A DNA stretch of 23,048 nt from Jingyaoa shaoxingensis (lineage in GTDB: Bacteria; Bacillota; Clostridia; Lachnospirales; Lachnospiraceae): contig NZ_JACRSZ010000027.1 of the NCBI RefSeq assembly GCF_014385005.1, positions 1 to 23,048 of the forward strand. The letters are read 5' to 3'. Each line of letters starts with the position of its first letter. Position 1 is the stretch's first letter. Below are positions 15,333-21,152 of the stretch, one piece after another. Made by a program: the position numbers and the translations under genes. The notes beneath the pieces are model-generated. The model was not told where the DNA came from and searched no databases. It saw nothing but the letters and a program-made list of their open reading frames with translations.

Positions 15333-16250
15333 ATGGAAGCGATTATTTTTCTATCAATTATCATTGCACTTTTTTCTATTTTTGTTTCTTGCCTTGTTAT
15401 CCGGCGTGTAAAAAAGCAGATAGCAGAAATAACAGACGCATTGGCTGATGTAAAAAATGGGAATGGAAACAGGCGGATTTTATCAGCAACAAATGAACTG
15501 GTAGCTCCTCTTGCTTATGAAATCAATGAGATTGTTGTATCTTATGAGAAAAGGCTGTCTACTGTCCGGCAGGCAGAAGAAACGAACCGCCAGCTTATGA
15601 CAAGCCTTTCCCATGATGTTCGGACACCGCTTACAACACTTATTGGGTATCTTGACGCCGCACATAGAGGAATTGTCACAGGAAAAGACAAGGACGACTA
15701 TATCGAAACTGCCCGTCGTAAAGCTCACGATTTGAAAGAATATATAGATATTCTTTTTGACTGGTTCAAATTAAACTCTAATGAGTTTGCTATGGATATA
15801 AATACCGTTGAAGCTGCGGAACTAACACGAAATATTTTGATTGACTGGATACCTATATTTGAAGATAGGCAGATAGATTATAACATTGATATTCCCGAAC
15901 AGCCTTTCCGAGTAAAACTTGATACGGACGGTTATATGCGGATATTGAATAATCTTATTCAGAATGTAATTTCCCACAGTCATGCAGACAAAATAGAAAT
16001 ATTCCTATCAAAGCAGGAAAAAAATATGCAAATTCGATTAACTGATAACGGGATAGGCATTGAAAAAGAAGATTTGAAACATATTTTCGAGAGGCTTTAT
16101 AAATGTGATAAAGGGCGTGCTGAAAAAGGCAGCGGTCTTGGCTTATCTATCGTTCATCAGCTTGTGGAAAAGATGAATGGCACAATAACAGCAGATAGTG
16201 TACCGGAAAAAGGAACTAAATTTACTTTACTTTTTCCGTTGATAGATTAA
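15333..16250 (+). CDS. Sensor histidine kinase with a single membrane helix
   Basis: This 305-residue kinase has one N-terminal hydrophobic helix (about 2-24), a short linker, the dimerisation/phosphoacceptor segment with His94 in SLSHDVRTPL, and an ATP-binding domain with the N box RILNNLIQNVISHS, the G1 box LTDNGIGIEKED and the G2 box GSGLGLSIVHQL. There is no second helix and no outer sensor domain, so the signal must come through the membrane segment or a partner protein. The cargo transporter or lipoprotein are obvious candidates. AAGGAGG (15316-15322) with 10-base spacing supports ATG 15333. Kinases of this compact type are common beside peptide-resistance transporters. Confidence 0.92.
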   Translation: MEAIIFLSIIIALFSIFVSCLVIRRVKKQIAEITDALADVKNGNGNRRILSATNELVAPLAYEINEIVVSYEKRLSTVRQAEETNRQLMTSLSHDVRTPLTTLIGYLDAAHRGIVTGKDKDDYIETARRKAHDLKEYIDILFDWFKLNSNEFAMDINTVEAAELTRNILIDWIPIFEDRQIDYNIDIPEQPFRVKLDTDGYMRILNNLIQNVISHSHADKIEIFLSKQEKNMQIRLTDNGIGIEKEDLKHIFERLYKCDKGRAEKGSGLGLSIVHQLVEKMNGTITADSVPEKGTKFTLLFPLID

Positions 16251-16282
16251 GGCTTTTCCGTCTTTATGGCGGGAGCCTTAAT
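16246..16282 (+). other. Inverted repeat after the kinase gene
   Basis: ATTAAGGCT (16246-16254) overlaps the kinase stop codon and pairs perfectly with AGCCTTAAT (16274-16282). With a 19-base loop and no T run it may only weaken read-through from the regulatory genes into the transporter operon. Confidence 0.45.
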
Positions 16283-16306
16283 TACTTTCGGAAGCTGTAT
16301 TTGAAA

Positions 16307-16350
16307 TTGCAAGGTTAATGCAAGGTTGTTGCAAGGTTAATGCAAGATTG
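16307..16350 (+). promoter_or_regulatory. Four phased 11-bp repeats: probable response-regulator binding site
   Basis: Two 22-bp tandem units (16307-16328 and 16329-16350) differ at one base. Each splits into two 11-bp halves: TTGCAAGGTTA and ATGCAAGGTTG (last copy ATGCAAGATTG). TGCAAG therefore recurs every 11 bases, about one helical turn, so bound proteins stack on one DNA face. The array ends 6 bases before a TAGAAT box and covers the -35 position. This is the layout of an OmpR-type activator site, most simply for the regulator encoded at 14635. Confidence 0.8.
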
Positions 16351-16356
16351 GAGTGA

Positions 16357-16362
16357 TAGAAT
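16357..16362 (+). promoter_or_regulatory. -10 box of the transporter operon promoter
   Basis: TAGAAT lies about 26 bases before the transporter start codon. The -35 region 17 bases upstream is AGGTTA, a poor match inside the repeat array, which fits a promoter that needs its activator. Confidence 0.55.
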
Positions 16363-16387
16363 ACTTTACAGAACAGGAGGTTTGAAT

Positions 16388-17314
16388 ATGGACAAAAAAT
16401 ATATCATTGAAACAAAAAATCTTACAAAGCAGTACGGCTCACAAAAGAGTGTTGCTGACTTAAATATCCATGTACAGAGAGGAAGAATTTATGGACTGCT
16501 TGGAAGAAACGGAGCCGGAAAAACAACTACTATGAAAATGCTGCTTGGATTGACAAAGCCTACTTCCGGCGAAGTCAAAATATGGGGAAAGGCTTTGCAG
16601 GGGAATGAAAAGAAACTTTTGCCCCGTATCGGTAGCTTGATTGAGTCCCCCGGCTTCTATCCTAATCTGACTGCTACGGAAAATTTGCGTATCTTTGCAA
16701 CCTTACGAGGTGTGCCAAACAATCATGCGATTAAAGACGCTTTAGATTTAGTAGGACTGCCTTATAAGGACAAAAAACTGTTTTCCCAGTATTCGCTTGG
16801 TATGAAACAACGTCTTACGATTGCACTTGCTGTTATGCACGACCCGGAACTTTTAATTTTAGATGAACCTATCAACGGGCTTGACCCTATCGGTATTGCG
16901 GAAGTTCGCTCTTTTATTCGTGAGCTTTGTGACGCAAGAGGAAAAACAATTTTAATTTCCAGTCATATTCTTTCAGAAATCGCACTATTGGCTGATGACA
17001 TTGGTATTATCGACCATGGCGCACTACTGGAAGAAGAAAGCCTTGCAGAACTGGAACAAAAAAGTAGCAAACATATTCGATTTACTCTTTCTGATACCGC
17101 ACAGGCAGCAAGAATTTTGGAACGTACTTTCCACGAAAGCCATTTTTCTATACAGGACGACCATAACTTACGCTTGCATAACCTTGACTTATCCGTAGGA
17201 AAAATTGTAACTGCCTTTGTGGAAAATGGATTGGAGGTATCAGAAGCTCATACCTGCGAAGAAAGTCTTGAAGATTACTTCAAGCGAGTGACGGGAGGCG
17301 AGGGAATTGCTTAA
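16388..17314 (+). CDS. LanF-type ABC transporter ATPase (lantibiotic immunity)
   Basis: This 308-residue ATPase is the motor of a three-part transporter that removes lantibiotics or similar peptides from the membrane. Motifs in order: Walker A GRNGAGKT at 39-46, signature YSLGM at 135-139, Walker B LLILDE at 155-160 with catalytic Glu160, and the H-loop SSHILSE with His193. At the Q-loop position the sequence is GSLIESPGFYPN, with Glu86 in the place of Gln. This E-loop is a known mark of LanF-type ATPases such as NukF. AGGAGG (16375-16380) sets ATG 16388; the open frame from 16340 crosses the repeat array. Its end overlaps the next gene by 8 bases. Confidence 0.9.
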   Translation: MDKKYIIETKNLTKQYGSQKSVADLNIHVQRGRIYGLLGRNGAGKTTTMKMLLGLTKPTSGEVKIWGKALQGNEKKLLPRIGSLIESPGFYPNLTATENLRIFATLRGVPNNHAIKDALDLVGLPYKDKKLFSQYSLGMKQRLTIALAVMHDPELLILDEPINGLDPIGIAEVRSFIRELCDARGKTILISSHILSEIALLADDIGIIDHGALLEEESLAELEQKSSKHIRFTLSDTAQAARILERTFHESHFSIQDDHNLRLHNLDLSVGKIVTAFVENGLEVSEAHTCEESLEDYFKRVTGGEGIA

Positions 17315-18092
17315 ACTGATAAAATGTGAATTTTTGAAATTGAAACGGAAAAAGTTTATTCCACTGGTTATCTTATCAGCTTTTATGTTCCCTATCCCTC
17401 TGACTTATTTAATGACAACTCCCTCTATGATGGAGCGATACACAGATAAGGCAGACGCATTTGATGGACTTTTTAATATGGTACTTGGGTACGGAATACA
17501 GTTTTTACTTCCTTGTATTATTGGTGTCATTGCAGCTATGTTGTTTTTTATGGAACGGGACAATGATACATTCAAAAATTTGCGTACTATTCCTGTAACC
17601 AGTACCCAAATGGTACTTGCTAAAATTTTTGTACTATTTCTATTTGGAATTATCTTTTGCGTTGCGTCCACTATTGCGACAATTCTTTGTGGTTTGGGAA
17701 CATTAGAAGTTTATGGACTTGGTTACAAATTATTTTTAGCCGTTGAAACAGGGATTTTTATTACAGCAGGTACATTGCCGCTGATTGTGCTTGTAGTCTT
17801 TTTTAGTAAGACCTATGTGTTTTCAATTTTGCTATGTGTTTTTTATAGCGTATTGAATATGAGTGCAACCGCATTGTTTGACGCACTTCCAAAAACAATA
17901 TTGTGGTTCCTACCTACACCATTAACTACATTTTGGAGTGCCGGAGATATGGCAGCACATGGAATAAAAATGGACTTGGAACAAATGACAGGACTTATTC
18001 CCTCAACATTTCAAGTCGTAATGATACTTGGAATTATGGCGATTATTTCATTTTGGTTAATTGACCGATTATACAAACAAAGGGGGGAATAA
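17307..18092 (+). CDS. LanE-type ABC transporter permease
   Basis: This 261-residue integral membrane protein of the ABC-2 type has about six hydrophobic helices. Before the first helix is the basic CEFLKLKRKKF segment seen in LanE/LanG and BcrB-like permeases. RDNDTFKNLRTIPVTSTQMV between helices two and three is the typical coupling segment that touches the ATPase. The start is TTG 17307, eight bases after GGAGG (17294-17298) and inside the end of the ATPase gene, a coupled start. Only two bases separate it from the second permease, so both are made in step. Transport substrate is inferred from family and context only. Confidence 0.83.
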   Translation: MLKLIKCEFLKLKRKKFIPLVILSAFMFPIPLTYLMTTPSMMERYTDKADAFDGLFNMVLGYGIQFLLPCIIGVIAAMLFFMERDNDTFKNLRTIPVTSTQMVLAKIFVLFLFGIIFCVASTIATILCGLGTLEVYGLGYKLFLAVETGIFITAGTLPLIVLVVFFSKTYVFSILLCVFYSVLNMSATALFDALPKTILWFLPTPLTTFWSAGDMAAHGIKMDLEQMTGLIPSTFQVVMILGIMAIISFWLIDRLYKQRGE

Positions 18093-18094
18093 CT

Positions 18095-18874
18095 ATGGTT
18101 CGCATTGTGAAAACAGAGTTTTATAAACTAAAAAGGTATCATATCCTTTGGGCTGGGGTTGCGCTCATGCTTCTATCTGTTTTGCTGACTTTATTTACTT
18201 CTATGGCAAATGATGGTTCAGTATGGGATTTTGCTTACCTCACAGAACAGGTTATCAAAAACAATATGTCCATGATTTTCCCTATGTGTATTAGTTTGAT
18301 TGCTGGATATATGATTTCCCGCGAACAAACGGACGATACCTTAAAAAATATTTTAACTGTACCGATTTCATTTAAATGGTTGTTGACCGGAAAATTGATT
18401 GTATGTGGTGTACTGTCTATTATCTTCGGTTTGATATGCAGTCTGTTTACAATTATCGCAGAAATGATTGTAGGATTTCCGGGTTTTCAAATATCCTTAG
18501 CCTTAAAAGCGGCATTACAAATAACCGCAGTCAATTTCTTTTTGTATATTGCTGTTCTGCCGATTATTATAATTACCTGTCGTAAAGCAGGCAGCTTTTT
18601 AGTCGGTGTTATTATTGCCTTTGTTTACGGATATGGAGGTATGTTTGCCGCAGGAAACATGACGTTAGCAAATCTTTATCCGATTACGGCAAGTCTTGGA
18701 ATGATTGGCTACCGCAGCTATGATACCGCAGTCAACTGGAACATATTAACTTGTATTTGTAGCCTTGCAGTTATTGTTGTCATTTCCGCAGTCTTGATTA
18801 TTTGCATGAAGGAAACAGAACTCAAACAGGCAAAGAAAAAAGCGAAAAAGGCGGCACCAAAGAAAGGGTGGTAA
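18095..18874 (+). CDS. LanG-type ABC transporter permease
   Basis: This second 259-residue ABC-2 type permease also has about six helices, and the N terminus TEFYKLKRYHILW parallels that of the upstream protein. The conserved loop SREQTDDTLKNILTVPISFK is clearly homologous to the equivalent loop of its partner, showing the two arose by duplication. A Lys-rich tail (KQAKKKAKKAAPKKGW) follows the last helix. Pairing of an E-loop ATPase with two different small permeases is the LanFEG arrangement. A GGGGGAA ribosome site precedes ATG 18095. It is followed after 6 bases by the lipoprotein gene. Confidence 0.82.
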   Translation: MVRIVKTEFYKLKRYHILWAGVALMLLSVLLTLFTSMANDGSVWDFAYLTEQVIKNNMSMIFPMCISLIAGYMISREQTDDTLKNILTVPISFKWLLTGKLIVCGVLSIIFGLICSLFTIIAEMIVGFPGFQISLALKAALQITAVNFFLYIAVLPIIIITCRKAGSFLVGVIIAFVYGYGGMFAAGNMTLANLYPITASLGMIGYRSYDTAVNWNILTCICSLAVIVVISAVLIICMKETELKQAKKKAKKAAPKKGW

Positions 18875-18880
18875 AATTTT

Positions 18881-19342
18881 ATGAAAAAAATATTTTTATC
18901 ATTGATACTAATTCTTATTGGAGTATCCACGCTTTCCGGCTGTACAAAAGATGAAATTCTCAATCATTATAATAATGTTGTTCAATCTGCGGGTTCCATA
19001 GAACTTACAGGAAAACTCTCTCTACAAGGTAAAAAAGAAAAAGGGATTGATGATTATACAGGAAGCTATCAAGCTGACTATGAAAATTTTTCAGATACAG
19101 AGTATCTATTTGGAGGGACTTCAATAAAAAGAGAAGCCGGAAAAGATATATCAGTTACCTGTACATTGGAAGTTTTAAGTGGTACTGCAAAGGTATTTTG
19201 GATTTCGGGAGCTGATGAAGCAGTAACTTTACTTGAAACAACTGGAACATACAGCGATACTATTACACTTCCCGATGGCGGAAATTATATCGGTATTGAA
19301 TGTGAAGATTTTACTGGAAAAATAGAAATGAATATTAAATGA
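18881..19342 (+). CDS. Lipoprotein encoded with the LanFEG-like transporter
   Basis: This 153-residue protein has a type II signal peptide: MKKIFLSLILILIGVSTLSG then Cys21, a standard lipobox (LSGC), so it should be anchored outside the membrane by lipid. The mature part is mostly polar beta-strand-like sequence without other cysteines beyond the few in the C-terminal half, and it ends DFTGKIEMNIK. I do not recognise the domain. Lantibiotic producers often encode an immunity lipoprotein (LanI) next to LanFEG; this one occupies the same place but no sequence similarity to NisI or SpaI can be claimed. It may bind the peptide or signal to the kinase. It is the last gene of the operon. Confidence 0.88.
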   Translation: MKKIFLSLILILIGVSTLSGCTKDEILNHYNNVVQSAGSIELTGKLSLQGKKEKGIDDYTGSYQADYENFSDTEYLFGGTSIKREAGKDISVTCTLEVLSGTAKVFWISGADEAVTLLETTGTYSDTITLPDGGNYIGIECEDFTGKIEMNIK

Positions 19343-19353
19343 TACTCTGCCGG

Positions 19354-19380
19354 ACGACGGTAAAGAAAAAAAGCCGTCGT
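19354..19380 (+). other. Hairpin after the lipoprotein gene
   Basis: ACGACGG (19354-19360) pairs perfectly with CCGTCGT (19374-19380) around an A-rich loop. It has no T run, and lies just before the strong terminator at 19409. It may protect the 3' end of the transcript. Confidence 0.5.
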
Positions 19381-19408
19381 ATCGCAGATAGATTTTCATG
19401 CGCCTTTG

Positions 19409-19447
19409 AAGCGGTGGCTTTGATTTTTAGAGCCGCCGCTTCTTTTT
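19409..19447 (+). terminator. Strong terminator of the cargo operon
   Basis: AAGCGGTGGCT (19409-19419) pairs with AGCCGCCGCTT (19431-19441) over 11 bp with one G-T pair, followed by CTTTTT. It closes the lantibiotic-immunity operon and marks the right border of the AT-rich cargo. Confidence 0.85.
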
Positions 19448-19484
19448 GTCTATTCTTGAACCAACGATAACACAGAATAATGAG

Positions 19485-19511
19485 TAGTGGCATTTAGGAG
19501 GATTGCCACTA
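19485..19511 (+). promoter_or_regulatory. Hairpin holding the ribosome site of a mini-ORF
   Basis: TAGTGGCA (19485-19492) pairs perfectly with TGCCACTA (19504-19511). The 11-base loop contains AGGAGG (19496-19501), and the right arm ends on the A of the start codon ATG at 19511. The ribosome site is displayed in the loop while the start codon is partly in the stem, a layout suggesting translational control. Confidence 0.6.
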
Positions 19512-19570
19512 TGGGGATTTCTTTGTTGCTGTACAGCATACATAAGTTACATTCATTAAAAAAAGTATAG
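19511..19570 (+). CDS. 19-codon ORF with strong ribosome site
   Basis: The ORF reads MGISLLLYSIHKLHSLKKV and ends at TAG 19568-19570. AGGAGG lies 9 bases before the ATG. The product has a hydrophobic first half and a basic second half, like a short amphipathic or membrane-active peptide, or a leader peptide. It lies between the cargo terminator and a second terminator at 19643, ahead of the sigma-like gene. It is not recognised; whether it is translated is unknown. Confidence 0.45.
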   Translation: MGISLLLYSIHKLHSLKKV

Positions 19571-19642
19571 CTCCCCCACTGTGGAAGTCCGACTTTGAAT
19601 ATGAACTGACAAGTCATATTTATTCTACTGTTATTTCTCATG

Positions 19643-19677
19643 CACTCATTTTTATTTTAAAATGGGTGTATTTTTTT
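19643..19677 (+). terminator. Terminator/attenuator downstream of the mini-ORF
   Basis: CACTCATTTT (19643-19652) pairs with AAAATGGGTG (19659-19668) with one G-T pair and a 6-base loop, followed by seven T bases (19671-19677). Together with the mini-ORF it makes a short transcription unit or an attenuator in the leader of the sigma-like gene. Confidence 0.75.
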
Positions 19678-19696
19678 ATTCAAAAATGCAACTGCA

Positions 19697-19783
19697 CCCC
19701 CTGTCCTGTCGGGACTAAGAGCGAAAAGGGGGAAAGAAGCAGAAATTCCTATCAACTCGCTCCCTTTCAAGGCTGGAAAGGGG
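19697..19783 (+). promoter_or_regulatory. Structured leader of the sigma-like gene
   Basis: CCCCCT (19697-19702) pairs with AGGGGG (19727-19732) and encloses GTCC/GGAC. A second stem pairs TCCCTTTC (19761-19768) with GAAAGGGG (19776-19783). The latter overlaps the ribosome site GAAAGGGGGTGAG of the gene at 19791, so folding would limit its translation. Confidence 0.5.
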
Positions 19784-19790
19784 GTGAGTA

Positions 19791-20213
19791 ATGATGAAGC
19801 CATCTGAATTTCAGACAACCATAGAGAACCAGTTTGATTACATCTGTAAAGTCGCTATGGAAGATGAACGCAAAGACTATCTCAAAGCGTTGTCCAGACA
19901 GTGCAAACGGGAAACCCTGTTTTGTGATATGGACGATTACACCGTTAATCTGTTTTCTTCCGAAGACACCTACCCATCCCACTTCCATACTTTTGAAATG
20001 GATGGATTTACTGTCCGTATTGAAAACAGCCTGTTAGCAGAAGCATTAGAAAATCTGGATGGAAAGAAACGTGATGTTATCCTGAGATATTATTTTCTTG
20101 GATTTGACGATACGGAAATTTCAAAAATTCTGGAAGTCAACCGTTCTACTATCCAGAGAAGAAGACACGCCGGACTAGAATTTATCAAAAAATTTATGGA
20201 GGAGGAAGCATGA
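19791..20213 (+). CDS. Sigma-70-like regulator (Tn916 regulatory-region type)
   Basis: This 140-residue protein has a sigma region 4-like C-terminal half: LAEALENLDGKKRDVILRYY, then FDDTEISKILEVNRSTIQRR with the recognition helix of a helix-turn-helix. The N-terminal half lacks a clear region 2. It resembles the sigma-factor-like proteins encoded near the recombination module in Tn916-type elements, which promote expression of excision and transfer genes. ATG 19791 is followed by a second ATG at 19794; both fit the GAAAGGGGGTGAG site. The stop overlaps the next start in ATGA form, so the pair is co-translated. Confidence 0.85.
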   Translation: MMKPSEFQTTIENQFDYICKVAMEDERKDYLKALSRQCKRETLFCDMDDYTVNLFSSEDTYPSHFHTFEMDGFTVRIENSLLAEALENLDGKKRDVILRYYFLGFDDTEISKILEVNRSTIQRRRHAGLEFIKKFMEEEA

Positions 20214-20449
20214 CAGCAAAGCACCCTATGATTCCGTTTCCTGTGATTGTAAGGGCTGCGGACGGCGATATTGAAGCAGTCAACCAGATTGTACGCCATT
20301 ACAGCGGTTTTATTGCCAGCCGTTCCATGCGTCCCATGAAAGACGAATATGGGAATACCCACATGGTTGTAGATGAAACCCTACGCCGCCGGATGGAAAC
20401 ACGTCTGATTGCAAAGATTTTATCTTTTGAAATCAGGGAACCAAAATAA
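20210..20449 (+). CDS. HTH_16-type small DNA-binding protein
   Basis: This 79-residue protein begins with a proline-rich segment (MIPFPVIVRAADGDIEAVNQ), then IVRHYSGFIASRS, a charged loop ending in HMVVDETLRRRMETRLIAKI. This is the usual form of the small helix-turn-helix domain protein that follows the sigma-like gene in Tn916 relatives. AGGAGGAAGC precedes ATG 20210, overlapping the upstream stop by 4 bases. The two proteins probably act together, one recruiting polymerase and one binding the operator, to switch on excision genes. Confidence 0.85.
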   Translation: MTAKHPMIPFPVIVRAADGDIEAVNQIVRHYSGFIASRSMRPMKDEYGNTHMVVDETLRRRMETRLIAKILSFEIREPK

Positions 20450-20466
20450 AAATAACGCTCTCCTGT

Positions 20467-20492
20467 GGAAGCATGGACAAGCCCATGCTTCC
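20467..20492 (+). terminator. Hairpin after the sigma/HTH pair
   Basis: GGAAGCATGG (20467-20476) and CCATGCTTCC (20483-20492) form a perfect 10-bp stem with a 6-base loop. The following CAGACAGAGC has no T run. It either protects the upstream transcript end or is the first helix of the non-coding region that follows. An 8-bp direct repeat AGTGCATT lies just after it (about 20518-20543). Confidence 0.55.
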
Positions 20493-20601
20493 CAGACAGA
20501 GCTTGCCAGTCTATTAAAGTGCATTATCACCAGTGCATTTTAACAGGCTAACAAAGCCGGATTGTTCCTTGAAAAAGAAAGCGTCTAATCAACGCAGCAT
20601 A

Positions 20602-20876
20602 AAGCAGCCGAATACGTTTCGATAGAAAGAGAGCCGTTGGGCTGGCACGCCGTAACCCACAAAAGGAGGGATGAAACCGGATAGCGATTCCTGCCAGCGT
20701 TCCATAAGCAGCTTACCGCAGAGCTGCCGCCATGACCTTTCTATCGTGATAATGATACTTCCGTACAGCCTTAGTCCGTGTGATGATGTAGCACCGCTGG
20801 CAAAGGGTACGGCTGGATGAGAACCATGCAGGGGTGAGATTCCCATGAGCTTTAGCGAAAGCTGTTCGGTTTGCTT
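20602..20876 (+). ncRNA. Candidate structured non-coding RNA upstream of tnpW
   Basis: No plus-strand gene fits here, but nested complementary segments form a multibranched fold. A closing helix pairs AAGCAGCCGAA (20602-20612) with TTCGGTTTGCTT (20865-20876). Inside lie CGATAGAAAG (20620-20629) with CTTTCTATCG (20737-20746), enclosing GCTGGCA/TGCCAGC (20641-20647, 20692-20698) and GCAGCT/AGCTGC (20708-20713, 20722-20727). Then come CCGTAC/GTACGG (20761-20766, 20807-20812), CAT-GGG/CCC-ATG (20825-20847) and AGCTTT/AAAGCT (20848-20863). The domain ends 14 bases before the AGGAGG site of tnpW, so it could be a cis-regulatory leader or a separate RNA. The class is not recognised. Confidence 0.6.
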
Positions 20877-20905
20877 CAAAGAAAATAACAGGAGGTTGTT
20901 ATCTT

Positions 20906-21058
20906 ATGGAAAACACAAAGAATCCTGTCCCTGAAATGATACGGGAATACCAGATAGGAAACACCTGTTATGTGGTAAAATCCCGCTCAAAAGAACAGGC
21001 ACAGGAAGACGCAGTAACGAAAGTAAAAAGGCTTATCCGTAATGACTTGAAACAATAA
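20906..21058 (+). CDS. TnpW-like transposon protein
   Basis: This 50-residue protein contains MIREYQIGNTCYVVKSRSKE, then a Glu/Lys-rich helix ending RLIRNDLKQ. This is the TnpW family described in Tn4451, where it is encoded next to the serine recombinase TnpX; its role is unproven, perhaps as a recombination accessory or excision factor. AGGAGGTTGTTATCTT gives a clear ribosome site before ATG 20906. It is followed after about 95 bases, which carry a promoter and a long inverted repeat, by the recombinase gene. Confidence 0.82.
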   Translation: MENTKNPVPEMIREYQIGNTCYVVKSRSKEQAQEDAVTKVKRLIRNDLKQ

Positions 21059-21076
21059 TTTTGCTATAAAACAGGG

Positions 21077-21137
21077 CAGACAGAAAACAGAAAATGCGGT
21101 ACAATAAAGTTGCAAAAGCATTGTCTGTTTGACTGTC
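21077..21137 (+). promoter_or_regulatory. Recombinase promoter embedded in an imperfect inverted repeat
   Basis: CAGACA (21077-21082), 17 bases and TACAAT (21100-21105) make a plausible promoter for the recombinase. Bases 21079-21097 and 21118-21137 are imperfect inverted copies (arms contain AAACAG/CTGTTT and ATGC/GCAT), so the -10 box sits in the loop. This suggests binding of a regulator, perhaps the recombinase itself or TnpW, or an RNA hairpin. Confidence 0.5.
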
Positions 21138-21152
21138 GGATAGGAGGTATTT

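Noticed and set aside
20589..20879. Minus-strand open frame of 96 codons under the structured region
   Set aside because: No convincing ribosome site was seen, the composition is unremarkable, and its limits coincide with the RNA-like helices, which constrain both strands. It is better explained as a shadow of the structure.
20450..20905. Group II intron or riboswitch of a known class
   Set aside because: No domain V-like hairpin, intron-encoded protein or known riboswitch core could be recognised by eye. An Rfam search would be decisive.
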